NCBI RefSeq assembly: GCF_002332425.1 | Contig: NZ_NRGS01000007.1 | Coordinates: 61,686 to 125,685, forward strand | DNA: 64,000 nt | Source of the DNA: Brachybacterium alimentarium | GTDB taxonomy: Bacteria > Actinomycetota > Actinomycetes > Actinomycetales > Dermabacteraceae | Direction: 5' to 3' | Shown here: positions 1-8,468 of the stretch, in pieces | Layout of the letters: the number at the start of each line of letters is the position of its first letter | Position numbering within the stretch: the first letter of the stretch is position 1 | Made by a program: the position numbers and the translations under genes | Notes under the pieces: model-generated | Databases searched by the model: none | The model's input: only the letters and a program-made list of their open reading frames with translations | What the model was told of the DNA's origin: nothing

Positions 1-2
1 AG

Positions 3-365
3 GTCGAGTTCCGGCTCGACTCGCGCGACGTCATCCATTCCTTCTGGGTCGTGGACTTCCTCTACAAGAAGGACATGATGCCGGGCCACACCACCAGCTT
101 CCAGGTCACCCCGACCCGTGAAGGCACGTATTCCGGCAAGTGCGCCGAGCTGTGCGGCGAGTACCACTCGGACATGCTCTTCAACCTGAAGGTCGTCTCC
201 CAGGAGGAGTACGACGCGCACATGCAGGACCTGAAGGACCAGGGCCTCGAGGGTCAGCTGGGGGTTGACCTCAACCGCAACCAGGAGGAGTGGAGCATGC
301 GCGAGAAGCATGACGACGCTGGTCCTCGCTACACCACTCCGGCGACAGAGGGAGAGAACGAGTGA
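3..365 (+). CDS. ctaC: Cytochrome c oxidase subunit II, C-terminal part (5' end outside window)
   Basis: Only the last ~120 residues are present; the frame is open from base 3. They hold the periplasm-facing cupredoxin domain that carries the binuclear CuA centre and receives electrons from the diheme cytochrome of the bc1 complex. The CuA signature [12 protein letters not shown] is intact (two Cys, His, Met ligands), as is the upstream SFWV segment. A hydrophilic tail of ~50 residues follows the copper site, as is usual in actinobacterial CtaC. The stop codon overlaps the GTG start of ctaD (GTGA), so the two are translationally coupled. N-terminal lipobox and membrane helices cannot be checked here. 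Confidence 0.95.
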   Translation, partial: VEFRLDSRDVIHSFWVVDFLYKKDMMPGHTTSFQVTPTREGTYSGKCAELCGEYHSDMLFNLKVVSQEEYDAHMQDLKDQGLEGQLGVDLNRNQEEWSMREKHDDAGPRYTTPATEGENE

Positions 366-2074
366 GCGCCGAGACGACCTCCGCGCCGGTGACACCGGCG
401 CCGGAGAGGTACCAGAAGACCGAGAGCACCAGCCTCGGCAAGCAATTCTTCAACCTGCTGACCACGACCGATCACAAGCTGATCGGCATGATGTACATGG
501 GCATGGCCTTCGCGTTCTTCGCGTTCGGTGGACTGCTTGCCCTCGGCATCCGCAGCGAGCTCTGGGAGCCCGGCCTGCAGGTCGTGGCCTCCAAGGACCA
601 GTACAACCAGCTGTTCACCATGCATGGCACGATCATGCTGCTGATGTTCGGCACGCCGCTGTTCAACGGCTTCGCCAACTACCTGGTGCCGCTGCAGATC
701 GGCGCCGTGGACATGGCGTTCCCCCGGCTGAACATGTTCGCGTTCTGGATCACGCTGTTCGGTTCGCTGATCGTCGTGGCCGGCTTCCTCACCCCGCAGG
801 GCGCGGCGTCCTTCGGCTGGTTCGCGTATGCGCCGCTGTCGGACACGACGTTCTCGCCCGGCCTGGGTGGTGATCTGTGGGTCTTCGGCTTGGCCTTGCA
901 GGGCTTCGGCACGATCCTGGGCTCGGTCAACTTCATCACGACGATCCTCTGCATGCGCATGCCGGGCATGACCATGTTCCGCATGCCGATCTTCACCTGG
1001 AACGCGCTGATCACTGCCGTTCTGGTGCTGATGGCCTTCCCGCCGCTCGCCTCCGCGCTGCTGGCATTGGGAGCGGATCGACGCTTCGACGCTCAGATCT
1101 TCAACCCGGAGAACGGCGGTCCTGTCCTGTGGCAGCACCTGTTCTGGTTCTTCGGCCACCCCGAGGTCTACGTGCTGGCCCTGCCGTTCTTCGGCATCGC
1201 GTCGGAGATCATCCCGGTGTTCTCCCGCAAGCCGATCTTCGGATACAAGACCCTGGTGGGTGCGACGATCTCCATCGCCGCCCTCTCGGTGACCGTGTGG
1301 GCGCACCACATGTACACCACGGGTGCCGTCATGCTGGACTTCTTCGCCTTCATGACAATGCTGATCGCCGTGCCGACGGGCGTGAAGTTCTTCAACTGGC
1401 TGGGCACGATGTGGCGAGGCTCGCTGACCTTCGAGACGCCGATGCTGTTCACGCTCGGCTTCCTGACCACCTTCATCTTCGGCGGTCTGACCGGCGTCAT
1501 CCTGTCTTCCCCGGTGCTGGACTTCCACATCTCCGACACCTACTTCGTGGTGGCTCACTTCCACTACGTGATGGCCGGAACCGTGGTGTTCGAGATGTTC
1601 GCCGGGTTCTACTTCTGGTGGCCGAAGATGTTCGGCTACAAGCTCAGCGAGGGCATGGGCAAGGTGCACTTCTGGCTCCTGACCATCGGCTTCCATATGA
1701 CGTTCCTGGTGCAGCACTGGCTGGGCGTCATGGGTGCTCCCCGCCGTTACGTCAACTACCTCGCCGAGGACAACTTCGGCTGGCTGAACCAGGTCTCCAC
1801 GATCGGTGCGGTCATCATGGGTGCGTCGACGCTTCCGTTCCTCCTCAACGTCGTGCTCACGCACGTGAAGGGGAAGAAGGTCGAGGTCGACGATCCGTGG
1901 GGCTACGGTGCATCGCTCGAGTGGGCGACTTCCAGCCCGCCCCCGCGCCATAACTTCCATTCCCTGCCTCGCGTCCGGTCCGAGCGCCCCGCCTTCGATC
2001 TCCATTACCCGGAGGTGGCTCTTCAGGACCATATGCTCGAGCAGGAGCCCGCTGTGAACCCGAGGACGAACTGA
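362..2074 (+). CDS. ctaD: Cytochrome c oxidase (aa3-type) subunit I
   Basis: Catalytic subunit of the terminal oxidase; reduces O2 at the heme a3-CuB site and pumps protons. The 570-residue product has the twelve-helix pattern of the family. Visible landmarks are [12 protein letters not shown] (heme a ligand region), [19 protein letters not shown] with the CuB His and the His-Tyr pair (GHPEVY), the HHMYTTG double-His CuB ligands, and HFHYVMAG with the heme a3 and heme a ligands. The GTG start at 362 overlaps the ctaC stop. In Mycobacterium ctaD lies elsewhere, whereas here it sits between ctaC and ctaF. Nothing is missing among the metal ligands. Confidence 0.98.
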   Translation: MSAETTSAPVTPAPERYQKTESTSLGKQFFNLLTTTDHKLIGMMYMGMAFAFFAFGGLLALGIRSELWEPGLQVVASKDQYNQLFTMHGTIMLLMFGTPLFNGFANYLVPLQIGAVDMAFPRLNMFAFWITLFGSLIVVAGFLTPQGAASFGWFAYAPLSDTTFSPGLGGDLWVFGLALQGFGTILGSVNFITTILCMRMPGMTMFRMPIFTWNALITAVLVLMAFPPLASALLALGADRRFDAQIFNPENGGPVLWQHLFWFFGHPEVYVLALPFFGIASEIIPVFSRKPIFGYKTLVGATISIAALSVTVWAHHMYTTGAVMLDFFAFMTMLIAVPTGVKFFNWLGTMWRGSLTFETPMLFTLGFLTTFIFGGLTGVILSSPVLDFHISDTYFVVAHFHYVMAGTVVFEMFAGFYFWWPKMFGYKLSEGMGKVHFWLLTIGFHMTFLVQHWLGVMGAPRRYVNYLAEDNFGWLNQVSTIGAVIMGASTLPFLLNVVLTHVKGKKVEVDDPWGYGASLEWATSSPPPRHNFHSLPRVRSERPAFDLHYPEVALQDHMLEQEPAVNPRTN

Positions 2075-2075
2075 C

Positions 2076-2492
2076 ATGAGAGCATCTGCAAAGATCTTCT
2101 GGATCCTGGGAGTCTTCTTCCTGATCGTCGCCGTGGCGTACGGCTTCGTGACGGGGAGGTACGAGCCCATGGGCATCGAGCCCGTCGGTTTCCCGGCCTT
2201 GCTGGCCCTGGCAGGCCTGGGGTTCATGATCGCGATGGTCCTCACGCTGACCATCCGTCACAACGAGCTGAACTCCTCCGACGATTCCGACGCGGAGATC
2301 GCTCCGAATGCGGGCGTCCAGGGCAGCTTCTCCCCGTACAGCTGGGCCCCGCTGTGGGCTGCGATCGGCGCCGCACTGTGCTTCCTCGGAGTCGCGGCCG
2401 GCTGGTGGATCTTCGCCTTCGGCATCATGTTCGCGATCTTCGGCATCCTCAGCTGGGTTCTCGAATTCTCGGTGGGTCAGCACCAGCACTGA
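2076..2492 (+). CDS. ctaF: Cytochrome c oxidase subunit IV (actinobacterial CtaF)
   Basis: Small 138-residue membrane subunit of the actinobacterial aa3 oxidase in the bc1-aa3 supercomplex. Four hydrophobic segments are visible: residues ~7-25, ~38-60, ~88-105 and ~108-125. They are split by an acidic Ser/Asp-rich loop (~63-75), as in the CtaF family. It starts one base after the ctaD stop and ends with a His-containing tail (SVGQHQH). It is the last gene of the ctaCDF unit and is followed by a strong hairpin. Identification rests on position, length and helix pattern. Confidence 0.9.
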   Translation: MRASAKIFWILGVFFLIVAVAYGFVTGRYEPMGIEPVGFPALLALAGLGFMIAMVLTLTIRHNELNSSDDSDAEIAPNAGVQGSFSPYSWAPLWAAIGAALCFLGVAAGWWIFAFGIMFAIFGILSWVLEFSVGQHQH

Positions 2493-2523
2493 GTCCCGCT
2501 GATCCCGCTCGGGGATCTGCCGC

Positions 2524-2559
2524 AGCGGCCCCGCATCGATTCGTCGATGCGGGGCCGCT
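2524..2559 (+). terminator. Hairpin terminator after ctaCDF
   Basis: Perfect 16-bp inverted repeat (arms 2524-2539 and 2544-2559) with a TTCG tetraloop, 31 bases after the ctaF stop. No T-run follows, as is common for high-GC actinobacterial terminators. Confidence 0.8.
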
Positions 2560-3346
2560 CGCTTGTGTGCAGAGGCGGGCTCGAGTCCGTCGCATCGGAG
2601 GACGGAGTGCGGAGACCGCTCGTCAGTGCCTGAGCTTCCCCGTGTCCGGGACGGCACGCGGGTTCCCGGTCGCACCGCGCGGAGTGCGGAGCGGATGCCC
2701 TCGCGCAGCAGGACAGCACGGTGCTCAACATGCTGATGCGCGCATTCAGACATGGGGGTCGCGGACCCTGGGGCAGGACGCTGCAGTCCCAGGAATACGA
2801 CACGATGGTGTGCCGGCATGGGCATGGGCATGGGCATGGGCAGGGGCATGGGCATGGGCCTGGGAACGGGACTCGGCATTGGCGCCGGTGCAGACTTTGC
2901 GGTGATCGCACTCTCGGTGGATTCCGCGCCGGCTGTGCGCAGGGAGTCCTCTGACCCGCGTCCGAAGCTCTCTTCCTGAGCACAGCACCACGTCGAGCGA
3001 GCTGGCCCACGGTCCCCGGTGAGCACGGATCGAGCGCGCCGCCCTGCAGCCCAGCTGCGGTCACCGGCCCGTGGGGCGGGAGATGCTGGAAGGCTCCGCC
3101 ACGATAGCGACAGCAGGAATAGCACGTCGGCATCGCAACAGCGTAACTAGTCTGTAAACGGTTGTGCCCGTGTGTGTATGCCTCCGCGAGTGCGTACACG
3201 TGCGAATGCATAGGGGGCGCAGACGAGACGGGCTGCGCGGAGGGCGGTCAGGTGTCCTGAACCGTGCCGGTGTTAGCGTTGCCGCACGACCACCGCAGGG
3301 AACACGACTCCTCGTGATGCGGCGGCAACCGGGAAGGGTGAGCACG
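2560..3346. other. Intergenic stretch without a confident gene
   Basis: About 790 bases between the ctaF terminator and a small ORF. All six frames are partly open but none shows a recognisable domain. The notable element is the 6-bp repeat at 2818-2889. A less GC-rich patch near 3140-3170 carries TAGTCT (3148-3153), which could be a -10 element for the downstream small ORF, but no good -35 is seen. Confidence 0.5.
2818..2889 (+). repeat. Hexanucleotide repeat encoding x-Gly dipeptides
   Basis: Twelve consecutive 6-bp units: four ATGGGC, one AGGGGC, two ATGGGC, then diverged CTGGGA, ACGGGA, CTCGGC, ATTGGC and GCCGGT. In frame 1 this reads as twelve x-Gly dipeptides with x = Met, Arg, Leu, Thr, Ile or Ala. 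An open frame (2752-2979, 75 codons) spans it, but no clear ribosome binding site precedes either 2752 or 2818, so the coding status is unsettled. Confidence 0.7.
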
Positions 3347-3619
3347 ATGATCGGTGGCGTCCGCAGGCCGAGCGACCATGCAGTCATCGAGCTCGAAACG
3401 CTGTTCGCCGAGAATGGTGGCGTAGGTGGCGGCATCGAGTGGGCGCGCACCACGCTGGCTGCCGAAGGCATGGACGCGAAGCGCGGGCCCTTGCGAGCAG
3501 TGCGTCGTCTGCGGCGCACTGAGCGGCGCCTGAGCATCATCGCGGCGCGCTATCTCGTGGATGCCGTCGCCGGGCGGCATCCGGGGGAGCAGGGGCCCCG
3601 CAGCCCCGTGCTGCGCTGA
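3347..3619 (+). CDS. Small hypothetical protein (90 aa)
   Basis: I do not recognise a family. The frame is open further upstream, but ATG 3347 is preceded by GGGAAGGG at about 9 bases, so I place the start there. The product is mixed alpha-helical in character: residues ~12-40 are neutral or acidic, and ~45-75 are very Arg-rich (RAVRRLRRTERRLS) with a short hydrophobic stretch (IIAARYLVDAV). No membrane helix, signal peptide or Cys is visible. It sits alone between two convergent respiratory clusters and is followed at once by a 10-bp tandem repeat. It may be a lineage-specific gene or chance ORF; a BLAST search in Dermabacteraceae would decide. Confidence 0.45.
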   Translation: MIGGVRRPSDHAVIELETLFAENGGVGGGIEWARTTLAAEGMDAKRGPLRAVRRLRRTERRLSIIAARYLVDAVAGRHPGEQGPRSPVLR

Positions 3620-3630
3620 GCGAGACGCTC

Positions 3631-3700
3631 CACGCGGCAGCACGCGGCAGCACGCGGCGGTACGCGGTGGTACGCGTCGGCACGCGACAGTGCACAGCAG
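3631..3700. repeat. 10-bp tandem repeat
   Basis: Seven head-to-tail 10-bp units beginning at 3631: CACGCGGCAG twice, CACGCGGCGG, TACGCGGTGG, TACGCGTCGG, CACGCGACAG, then the decayed TGCACAGCAG. Non-coding, just downstream of the 90-codon ORF. Confidence 0.85.
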
Positions 3701-3780
3701 CACACCGTGTCACGGGGCGGTCCTGACGGGGCACGGCTGGACGGGCCACACAGGGGCGGGCTGGGCGTTCTCGGGTCCAA

Positions 3781-3820
3781 CGCTGAAGGGCCCTGGGAAA
3801 GATCCCAGGGCCCTTCAGCG
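3781..3820 (-). terminator. Hairpin terminator of the ctaE-qcrCAB operon
   Basis: Perfect 18-bp inverted repeat (3781-3798 / 3803-3820) around an AAGA loop, 26 bases beyond the qcrB stop. It is symmetrical and could also end transcription from the + strand ORF at 3347. Confidence 0.85.
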
Positions 3821-3846
3821 TTCGTTCCGCGCAGCGGCGGGAGTGG

Positions 3847-5532
3847 TCAGCCTTCCGGGTGAGCCTTCTCCGCCGGGGTGCGGTAGTCGCCACCAGTGAC
3901 GGCGTCGATCTTGTGCTTCTCATGACCGGCGTGCTCCAGAGCAGCGCGCAGCTCGGCCGGGGTGACCGGCTCGATCCGATCCTTGAAGAAGAAGCTCGTG
4001 GCCTTCGCTCGGAGCGAGGACACGCCCTTGCCTGCGCGGAGCGGGCGGTAGTCGTCGTGCTGCACGAGGACCCAGCGATCGAACTCGTTGAGCGGCTCGT
4101 GGATCTCGAGCATCTGCCCGGCATCCGTGCGGACGACACGCGAGGTCTCGGTGCCGTGCAGCGCCTTCTCGCGAGCATGACGCTGGAACGACAGGCACAG
4201 CCGCTTCGTGATGAAGAACAGCAGCACCGGTGCCACGAAGATTCCGATACGGAATGCCCACGTGAGGTCATTGATCGACATGTGCAGGGCGATGGCGATG
4301 ATGTCGTTCGTCGCAGCGAGGGCCAGGATCAGATAGATGCTGATCCAGGCGATGCCGAGACCCATCCGGACCGGCGCGTTGTACGGCAGGTCGTTGAGGT
4401 GGTGCTCACGGTCGTCGCCGGTGACCCAGGCCTCGAGGAACGGGTAGACCGCCATGAAGCCCAGCAGAGCGCCGTAGACGACGAACGGGATCAGCATGTT
4501 CAGCGAGACCACGTATCCGAAGATCGTGAACTCCCAGCCGGGCATCAGGCGGAGTCCGCCGTCCGTCCAGAGCATGTACCAGTCCGGCTGGGAGCCGGCA
4601 GACACGGGGGAGGGGTCGTACGGACCGTAGACCCAGACGCCGTTGATCGCGGTGGTCGCGGAGATCAGGGTGATGATTCCGAAGACCAGGAAGAAGAATC
4701 CTCCGGCCTTGGCAGCGTAGACCGGGAAGACCGGGAAGCCGACGACGTTGCGCTCGGTGCGGCCCGGACCGGGGTACTGCGTGTGCTTGTGCAGGACCAG
4801 CAGGACCAGGTGGATCGCGATCAGGCCGAGGATCATAGCCGGCACCAGCAGGATATGGATCGTGAACAGGCGCGGGATGATGTCGGTTCCGGGGAACTCG
4901 CCGTTGAACAGCAGCATCGACAGGTAGGTGCCGATGATCGGAATCGCCTTCATCAGGCCGTCGATCACGCGCAGGCCGTTGCCCGAGAGCACGTCGTCCG
5001 GGAGGGAGTATCCGGAGAAGCCGGCCACCATGCCCAGGACCATCAGCGTGAAGCCGACGAGCCAGTTGAGCTCACGCGGCTTGCGGAACGCACCGGTGAA
5101 GAAGACGCGGAACATGTGCACGAAGATCGCGACCATGAAGACCAGCGCCGACCAGTGGTGCATTTGGCGGAACAGCAGACCGCCCTTCACCTCGAACGAG
5201 ATGTGCAGGGTCGACTCGAAGGCGCGTGACATCTGCTCGCCCTGGAGCGCCGTGTAGGGGCCGCTGTACACGACCTCCTCCATGGAGGGGTCGAAGAACA
5301 TCGTGAGGAAGGTTCCCGAGATCAGCAGGATGACGAAGCTGTACAGCGCCACCTCGCCGAACATGAACGACCAGTGATCGGGGAAGATCTTGCGGGCCAT
5401 GAACTTGACGAAGCCGCCGCCGGAGAGGCGCTGATCGAGCCAGTCGCCGCCCACCGCGCCGAGCTTGTACACGCGAGAGCTGCTCGCGTTGTCGGAAGTC
5501 TGCTTCCGGGTATCGGGAGTCGTGGTCGTCAC
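3847..5532 (-). CDS. qcrB: Cytochrome bc1 complex cytochrome b subunit
   Basis: Membrane core of menaquinol:cytochrome c oxidoreductase, holding hemes bL and bH and the quinol sites. The 561-residue length fits the actinobacterial form with its extended hydrophilic C-terminus. Visible features are HHWSALVFMVAIFVHMFRVF (first heme His pair), HILLVPAMILGLIAIHLVLL (second pair), and PDWYMLW, the actinobacterial version of the PEWY Qo motif. The C-terminal ~130 residues are soluble and charged. It starts four bases after the qcrA stop and ends the operon. Confidence 0.97.
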   Translation of the reverse strand: MTTTTPDTRKQTSDNASSSRVYKLGAVGGDWLDQRLSGGGFVKFMARKIFPDHWSFMFGEVALYSFVILLISGTFLTMFFDPSMEEVVYSGPYTALQGEQMSRAFESTLHISFEVKGGLLFRQMHHWSALVFMVAIFVHMFRVFFTGAFRKPRELNWLVGFTLMVLGMVAGFSGYSLPDDVLSGNGLRVIDGLMKAIPIIGTYLSMLLFNGEFPGTDIIPRLFTIHILLVPAMILGLIAIHLVLLVLHKHTQYPGPGRTERNVVGFPVFPVYAAKAGGFFFLVFGIITLISATTAINGVWVYGPYDPSPVSAGSQPDWYMLWTDGGLRLMPGWEFTIFGYVVSLNMLIPFVVYGALLGFMAVYPFLEAWVTGDDREHHLNDLPYNAPVRMGLGIAWISIYLILALAATNDIIAIALHMSINDLTWAFRIGIFVAPVLLFFITKRLCLSFQRHAREKALHGTETSRVVRTDAGQMLEIHEPLNEFDRWVLVQHDDYRPLRAGKGVSSLRAKATSFFFKDRIEPVTPAELRAALEHAGHEKHKIDAVTGGDYRTPAEKAHPEG

Positions 5533-5536
5533 GTGA

Positions 5537-6613
5537 TCACTTGTCCTTGTGGAGGTTCCAGAAGCTGGGACCGATCGGCTCGGGGAAGTCGCCGGAGGCG
5601 ACGAGGTAGCCCTCGTCGTCGACGTCGATCGGGAGCTGGGGGAGGGGACGGTGTGCCGGCCCGAAGATCACCTTCGCGCCATCGGTGACGTCGAAGGTCG
5701 ACTGGTGGCAGGGGCACAGCATGTGGTGGGTCTGCTGCTCGTAGAGCGCCACCGGGCAGCCGACGTGCGTGCAGATCTTGGAGAAGGCGAGCACGCCCTC
5801 GACGCCGTTCGCCAGGCTCTCGTCGTTCTTCGCCAGCTTCGGGTCGATGCGGACGATCACGGTGGCGGCCTTTGCACGCTCCTCCATGAAGTGCGGAGTC
5901 TCGTCGGTCAGGCCTTCGGGCATGACGTGGAAGATCGAGTTCATCGCGACGTCGGAGAGCTTGATGGGCGTGCCGTCGTGGTCGCGAGCCAGGCGCTGAC
6001 CGGGGTTCTGGCCCCAGAACGTGTGGTGCAGCTTGTTGCCCGGCAGGGGGCCGAGCGTCGACAGCGGTGCGAGAACCGCGATCGGCAGCGCTGCGAGCGA
6101 GGCGACCATGGCCGTGACGATGAGGGGGCGCCGGGCGATGCCGGACTCCTCGAGGCCGTCGGTGATGATGCCGGCGGCGACCTCGCGCACCTCGTCGGAG
6201 CTGCGGATGTCGTGACGCTCTTCGACCATCTCCTCATCGGGCATCAGGGTCTTGGCCCAGTGGACCGCGGCCGCACCGATGAAGAAGACGGCGATCGCGA
6301 GACCGAGGCCCGCGACGAGGTTCGACCACCACAGGGCCTTGGGGGAGCCCTCTGCGGCGAAGATGTTCGTGCCCGTCGGGGTGACGAGGAAGTAGGCGGC
6401 GATGAAGATCGCGGTGCCCACCACGGAGAGGAGGAACATGCCGGCGACGAGTCGTTCGGCGCGCTTCTCAGCGGACCTCGAGACGTCGGCCTGGCGATGG
6501 ACGTGCGGGGGGAGCCCCGGGTTCGGGAAGCCGCCACCCTCCTTGGGGGCGACGGCGGTGACCGTGCCCTCGGAGGTGGTGCCGTCGGGATTCGTGTTCA
6601 TGCTCGCATTCAC
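5537..6613 (-). CDS. qcrA: Cytochrome bc1 complex Rieske iron-sulfur subunit
   Basis: Carries electrons from quinol to the diheme cytochrome c. Three N-terminal membrane helices (typical of actinobacteria, against one in classical Rieske subunits) are seen at roughly residues 50-72, 95-120 and 160-183. The C-terminal Rieske domain has both cluster-binding boxes, CTHVGCP and CPCHQSTFD. I take GTG 6613 as start because it overlaps the qcrC stop as GTGA, the same coupling seen at ctaC-ctaD, giving 358 residues. ATG 6601 is an alternative four codons later. The frame remains open to 6634. Confidence 0.96.
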   Translation of the reverse strand: MNASMNTNPDGTTSEGTVTAVAPKEGGGFPNPGLPPHVHRQADVSRSAEKRAERLVAGMFLLSVVGTAIFIAAYFLVTPTGTNIFAAEGSPKALWWSNLVAGLGLAIAVFFIGAAAVHWAKTLMPDEEMVEERHDIRSSDEVREVAAGIITDGLEESGIARRPLIVTAMVASLAALPIAVLAPLSTLGPLPGNKLHHTFWGQNPGQRLARDHDGTPIKLSDVAMNSIFHVMPEGLTDETPHFMEERAKAATVIVRIDPKLAKNDESLANGVEGVLAFSKICTHVGCPVALYEQQTHHMLCPCHQSTFDVTDGAKVIFGPAHRPLPQLPIDVDDEGYLVASGDFPEPIGPSFWNLHKDK

Positions 6614-7410
6614 TTGGCCTTCGCCCCCAGCCACACGGCGCAGCCGAGGAGCAGGGACAGGATGATCGTCCAGGCGTACAGTCCCTCGGTCACGGGGCCG
6701 AGGGAGCCCAGGGAGATGCCGCCGGGGGAGCCGTTCTCCTCCAGGGCCTCCAGGTAGGTGATGACATCAAGCTTGTCCTGCGGGGACAGGTTGGTCTCGC
6801 TGAAGACAGGCATGTTCTGAGGGCCGGTGTCCATGGCCTCGTAGACGTGCTTGCCCTCGACGCCGGTGACGGCCGGTGCGAACTTGCCGCGCGTCAGGGC
6901 GCCGCCCTGACCGGCCGCGTTGTGGCACATGGCGCAGTTGATCCGGAAGATCTCTCCGCCCTTGGTGGCGTCACCCTTCGAAGTGTCGAGGTACTCCTCG
7001 TCCGGAACGGCGGGGCCGGATCCGAGGGAGGCGACGTATGCGGCGAGCTGCCGGGTCTGCTCCTCGTTCATCTGCGGGGGCTTGCGCCAGGCCTGAGCGC
7101 CCGAGGACTGCATGGGCATGCGGCCGGTGCCGACCTGGAAGTCGACGGCGGCAGCGCCCACACCGATCAGCGAGGGGCCGATCGTCGAGCCGTCTGCGTC
7201 GAGCTCGCCCTCGGCATTGCGGCCGTGGCACGTCGCGCAGTTGGCGAGGAAGAGCGCCTCGCCCTCATCGATGTCGTCCTGCGTGTACGCCTCGGCCTGG
7301 GCCGTCTGAGGCTGGAACGCGACGTACAGACCGCCGGTCGCCACCAGGGCGAGCAGAAGGATCACGAGTAGCGCCATCGGGTGATGACGACGTGCGGCGA
7401 GTGCCTTCAC
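6610..7410 (-). CDS. qcrC: Cytochrome bc1 complex diheme cytochrome c subunit
   Basis: Fused c1/c subunit that delivers electrons directly to CtaC, replacing a soluble cytochrome c. The 266-residue product has an N-terminal signal-anchor helix (~12-32), two cytochrome c domains each with a CxxCH heme motif (CATCH near residue 58, CAMCH near 160), and a C-terminal membrane helix (~240-260) ending in GAKAK. Methionine ligands are available in both domains. The gene is the second of ctaE-qcrC-qcrA-qcrB and overlaps qcrA. Confidence 0.97.
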   Translation of the reverse strand: MKALAARRHHPMALLVILLLALVATGGLYVAFQPQTAQAEAYTQDDIDEGEALFLANCATCHGRNAEGELDADGSTIGPSLIGVGAAAVDFQVGTGRMPMQSSGAQAWRKPPQMNEEQTRQLAAYVASLGSGPAVPDEEYLDTSKGDATKGGEIFRINCAMCHNAAGQGGALTRGKFAPAVTGVEGKHVYEAMDTGPQNMPVFSETNLSPQDKLDVITYLEALEENGSPGGISLGSLGPVTEGLYAWTIILSLLLGCAVWLGAKAK

Positions 7411-7501
7411 GGTTCGAACCTCGATTCGTGGAGGGGGCGGGCTGGGGAGGGGCGGAGACGTGGGGACGCACCAGGCGGCGGAGCCTGTGCGGGCGCGGGG
7501 C

Positions 7502-8233
7502 TCAGAAGATGCTCCAGTCGAAGTCGACCGGGATGAAGTGGCCGGAGGTGAACAGCGACGACAGCGGATCGAGCATGTACACGATGAAGAACAGGACGAT
7601 CCAGACGACGTCGACGAAGTGCCAGTAGTACGAGATGCAGATCGCCGAGACCTGCTCGTGCTGGGTGAACTTGTCCGCGACCAGTGCCCGCATGATCACC
7701 ATGAGGAAGGCGATCAGACCGCCGATCACGTGGATGCCGTGGAAGCCGGTGGCGAGGTAGAAGATCGACCCGAACGGCGTGGACGAGAGCGTGATCCCGT
7801 TGTGCACGAGCTCGGTGTACTCGTACGCCTGGCCGGACACGAAGACCGCGCCCATGATGAACGTGAGCGTGTACCACTCGATCATGCCCCAGCCCGCGAC
7901 GTTGAAGATCGAGCCCTCGCGGCGCTTGCGCGGGGTGAAGGTCTTCCCGTTGGGGAAGCGGCCCTCGGCGAGGTACACGCCGATCTGGCAGGTCACGGAG
8001 CTCAGTACGAGGATCGTGGTGTTCACGAGCGCGTATCCGTGGGCGAAGTGACCTTGTCCGGTCACGAAGGTATCCGGCGCCATGGATCGCAACGTGAAGT
8101 ACATCGCGAACAGACCGCCGAAGAACATCAGCTCACTGGAGAGCCAGACGATCGTGCCGATCTGCGTCGGGTTGGGGCGGCCGACCGCTGGGGCAGCGGC
8201 GGCGGGGCGCTCAGGCAGGGTCGCAGTAGTCAC
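7502..8233 (-). CDS. ctaE: Cytochrome c oxidase subunit III
   Basis: Structural membrane subunit of the aa3 oxidase. The 243 residues form five hydrophobic segments, with the family landmarks GTIVWLSSELMFFGGLFAMY at the start, GFHGIHVIGG, and ISYYWHFVDVVWIVLF near the end. It heads the ctaE-qcrCAB operon and is separated from qcrC by 91 bases. The GTG start is preceded by a -10-like CATAAT only six bases away and no Shine-Dalgarno sequence, indicating a leaderless mRNA. Confidence 0.96.
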   Translation of the reverse strand: MTTATLPERPAAAAPAVGRPNPTQIGTIVWLSSELMFFGGLFAMYFTLRSMAPDTFVTGQGHFAHGYALVNTTILVLSSVTCQIGVYLAEGRFPNGKTFTPRKRREGSIFNVAGWGMIEWYTLTFIMGAVFVSGQAYEYTELVHNGITLSSTPFGSIFYLATGFHGIHVIGGLIAFLMVIMRALVADKFTQHEQVSAICISYYWHFVDVVWIVLFFIVYMLDPLSSLFTSGHFIPVDFDWSIF

Positions 8234-8239
8234 GTCACC

Positions 8240-8245
8240 ATTATG
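8240..8245 (-). promoter_or_regulatory. -10 element of a leaderless ctaE promoter
   Basis: CATAAT on the minus strand, followed by six bases and the ctaE GTG. No convincing -35. Confidence 0.55.
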
Positions 8246-8456
8246 TCGTGTCGTCAGAATCGGTGCGCCAGTTCACGACGTGCAGGCTCACCGCAGGGCA
8301 TAGCCCCGGAAGGACGGAGCCAGCATATCCCTCCTGACGCCCTGTCACGAACCAGGACACGCTTCCTCTCTGCGCAGGTGGCCGGTGCCAGGTGCGCGTG
8401 TGATGCATCTGTGATCCGCACCGTGACCGGAACGACGTTCCCGCGCCGTGAAGTGC

Positions 8457-8462
8457 GATCAT
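8457..8462 (+). promoter_or_regulatory. -10-like element before trpD
   Basis: GATCAT six bases before the trpD ATG, with no ribosome binding site between them. Weaker match than the other leaderless sites in the window. Confidence 0.35.
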
Positions 8463-8468
8463 TCAGGC

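Noticed and set aside
329..2254. 641-codon minus-strand ORF opposite ctaD/ctaF
   Set aside because: Shadow frame of a GC-rich gene; low-complexity His/Arg/Glu-rich translation and no domain, whereas ctaD is unmistakable.
3164..3346. Upstream extension of the 90-codon ORF
   Set aside because: The added 61 residues are Cys/Arg-rich and start without a ribosome binding site, while ATG 3347 has a good one.
3631..3700. CRISPR-like array
   Set aside because: Units are 10 bp with no spacers; a simple tandem repeat.
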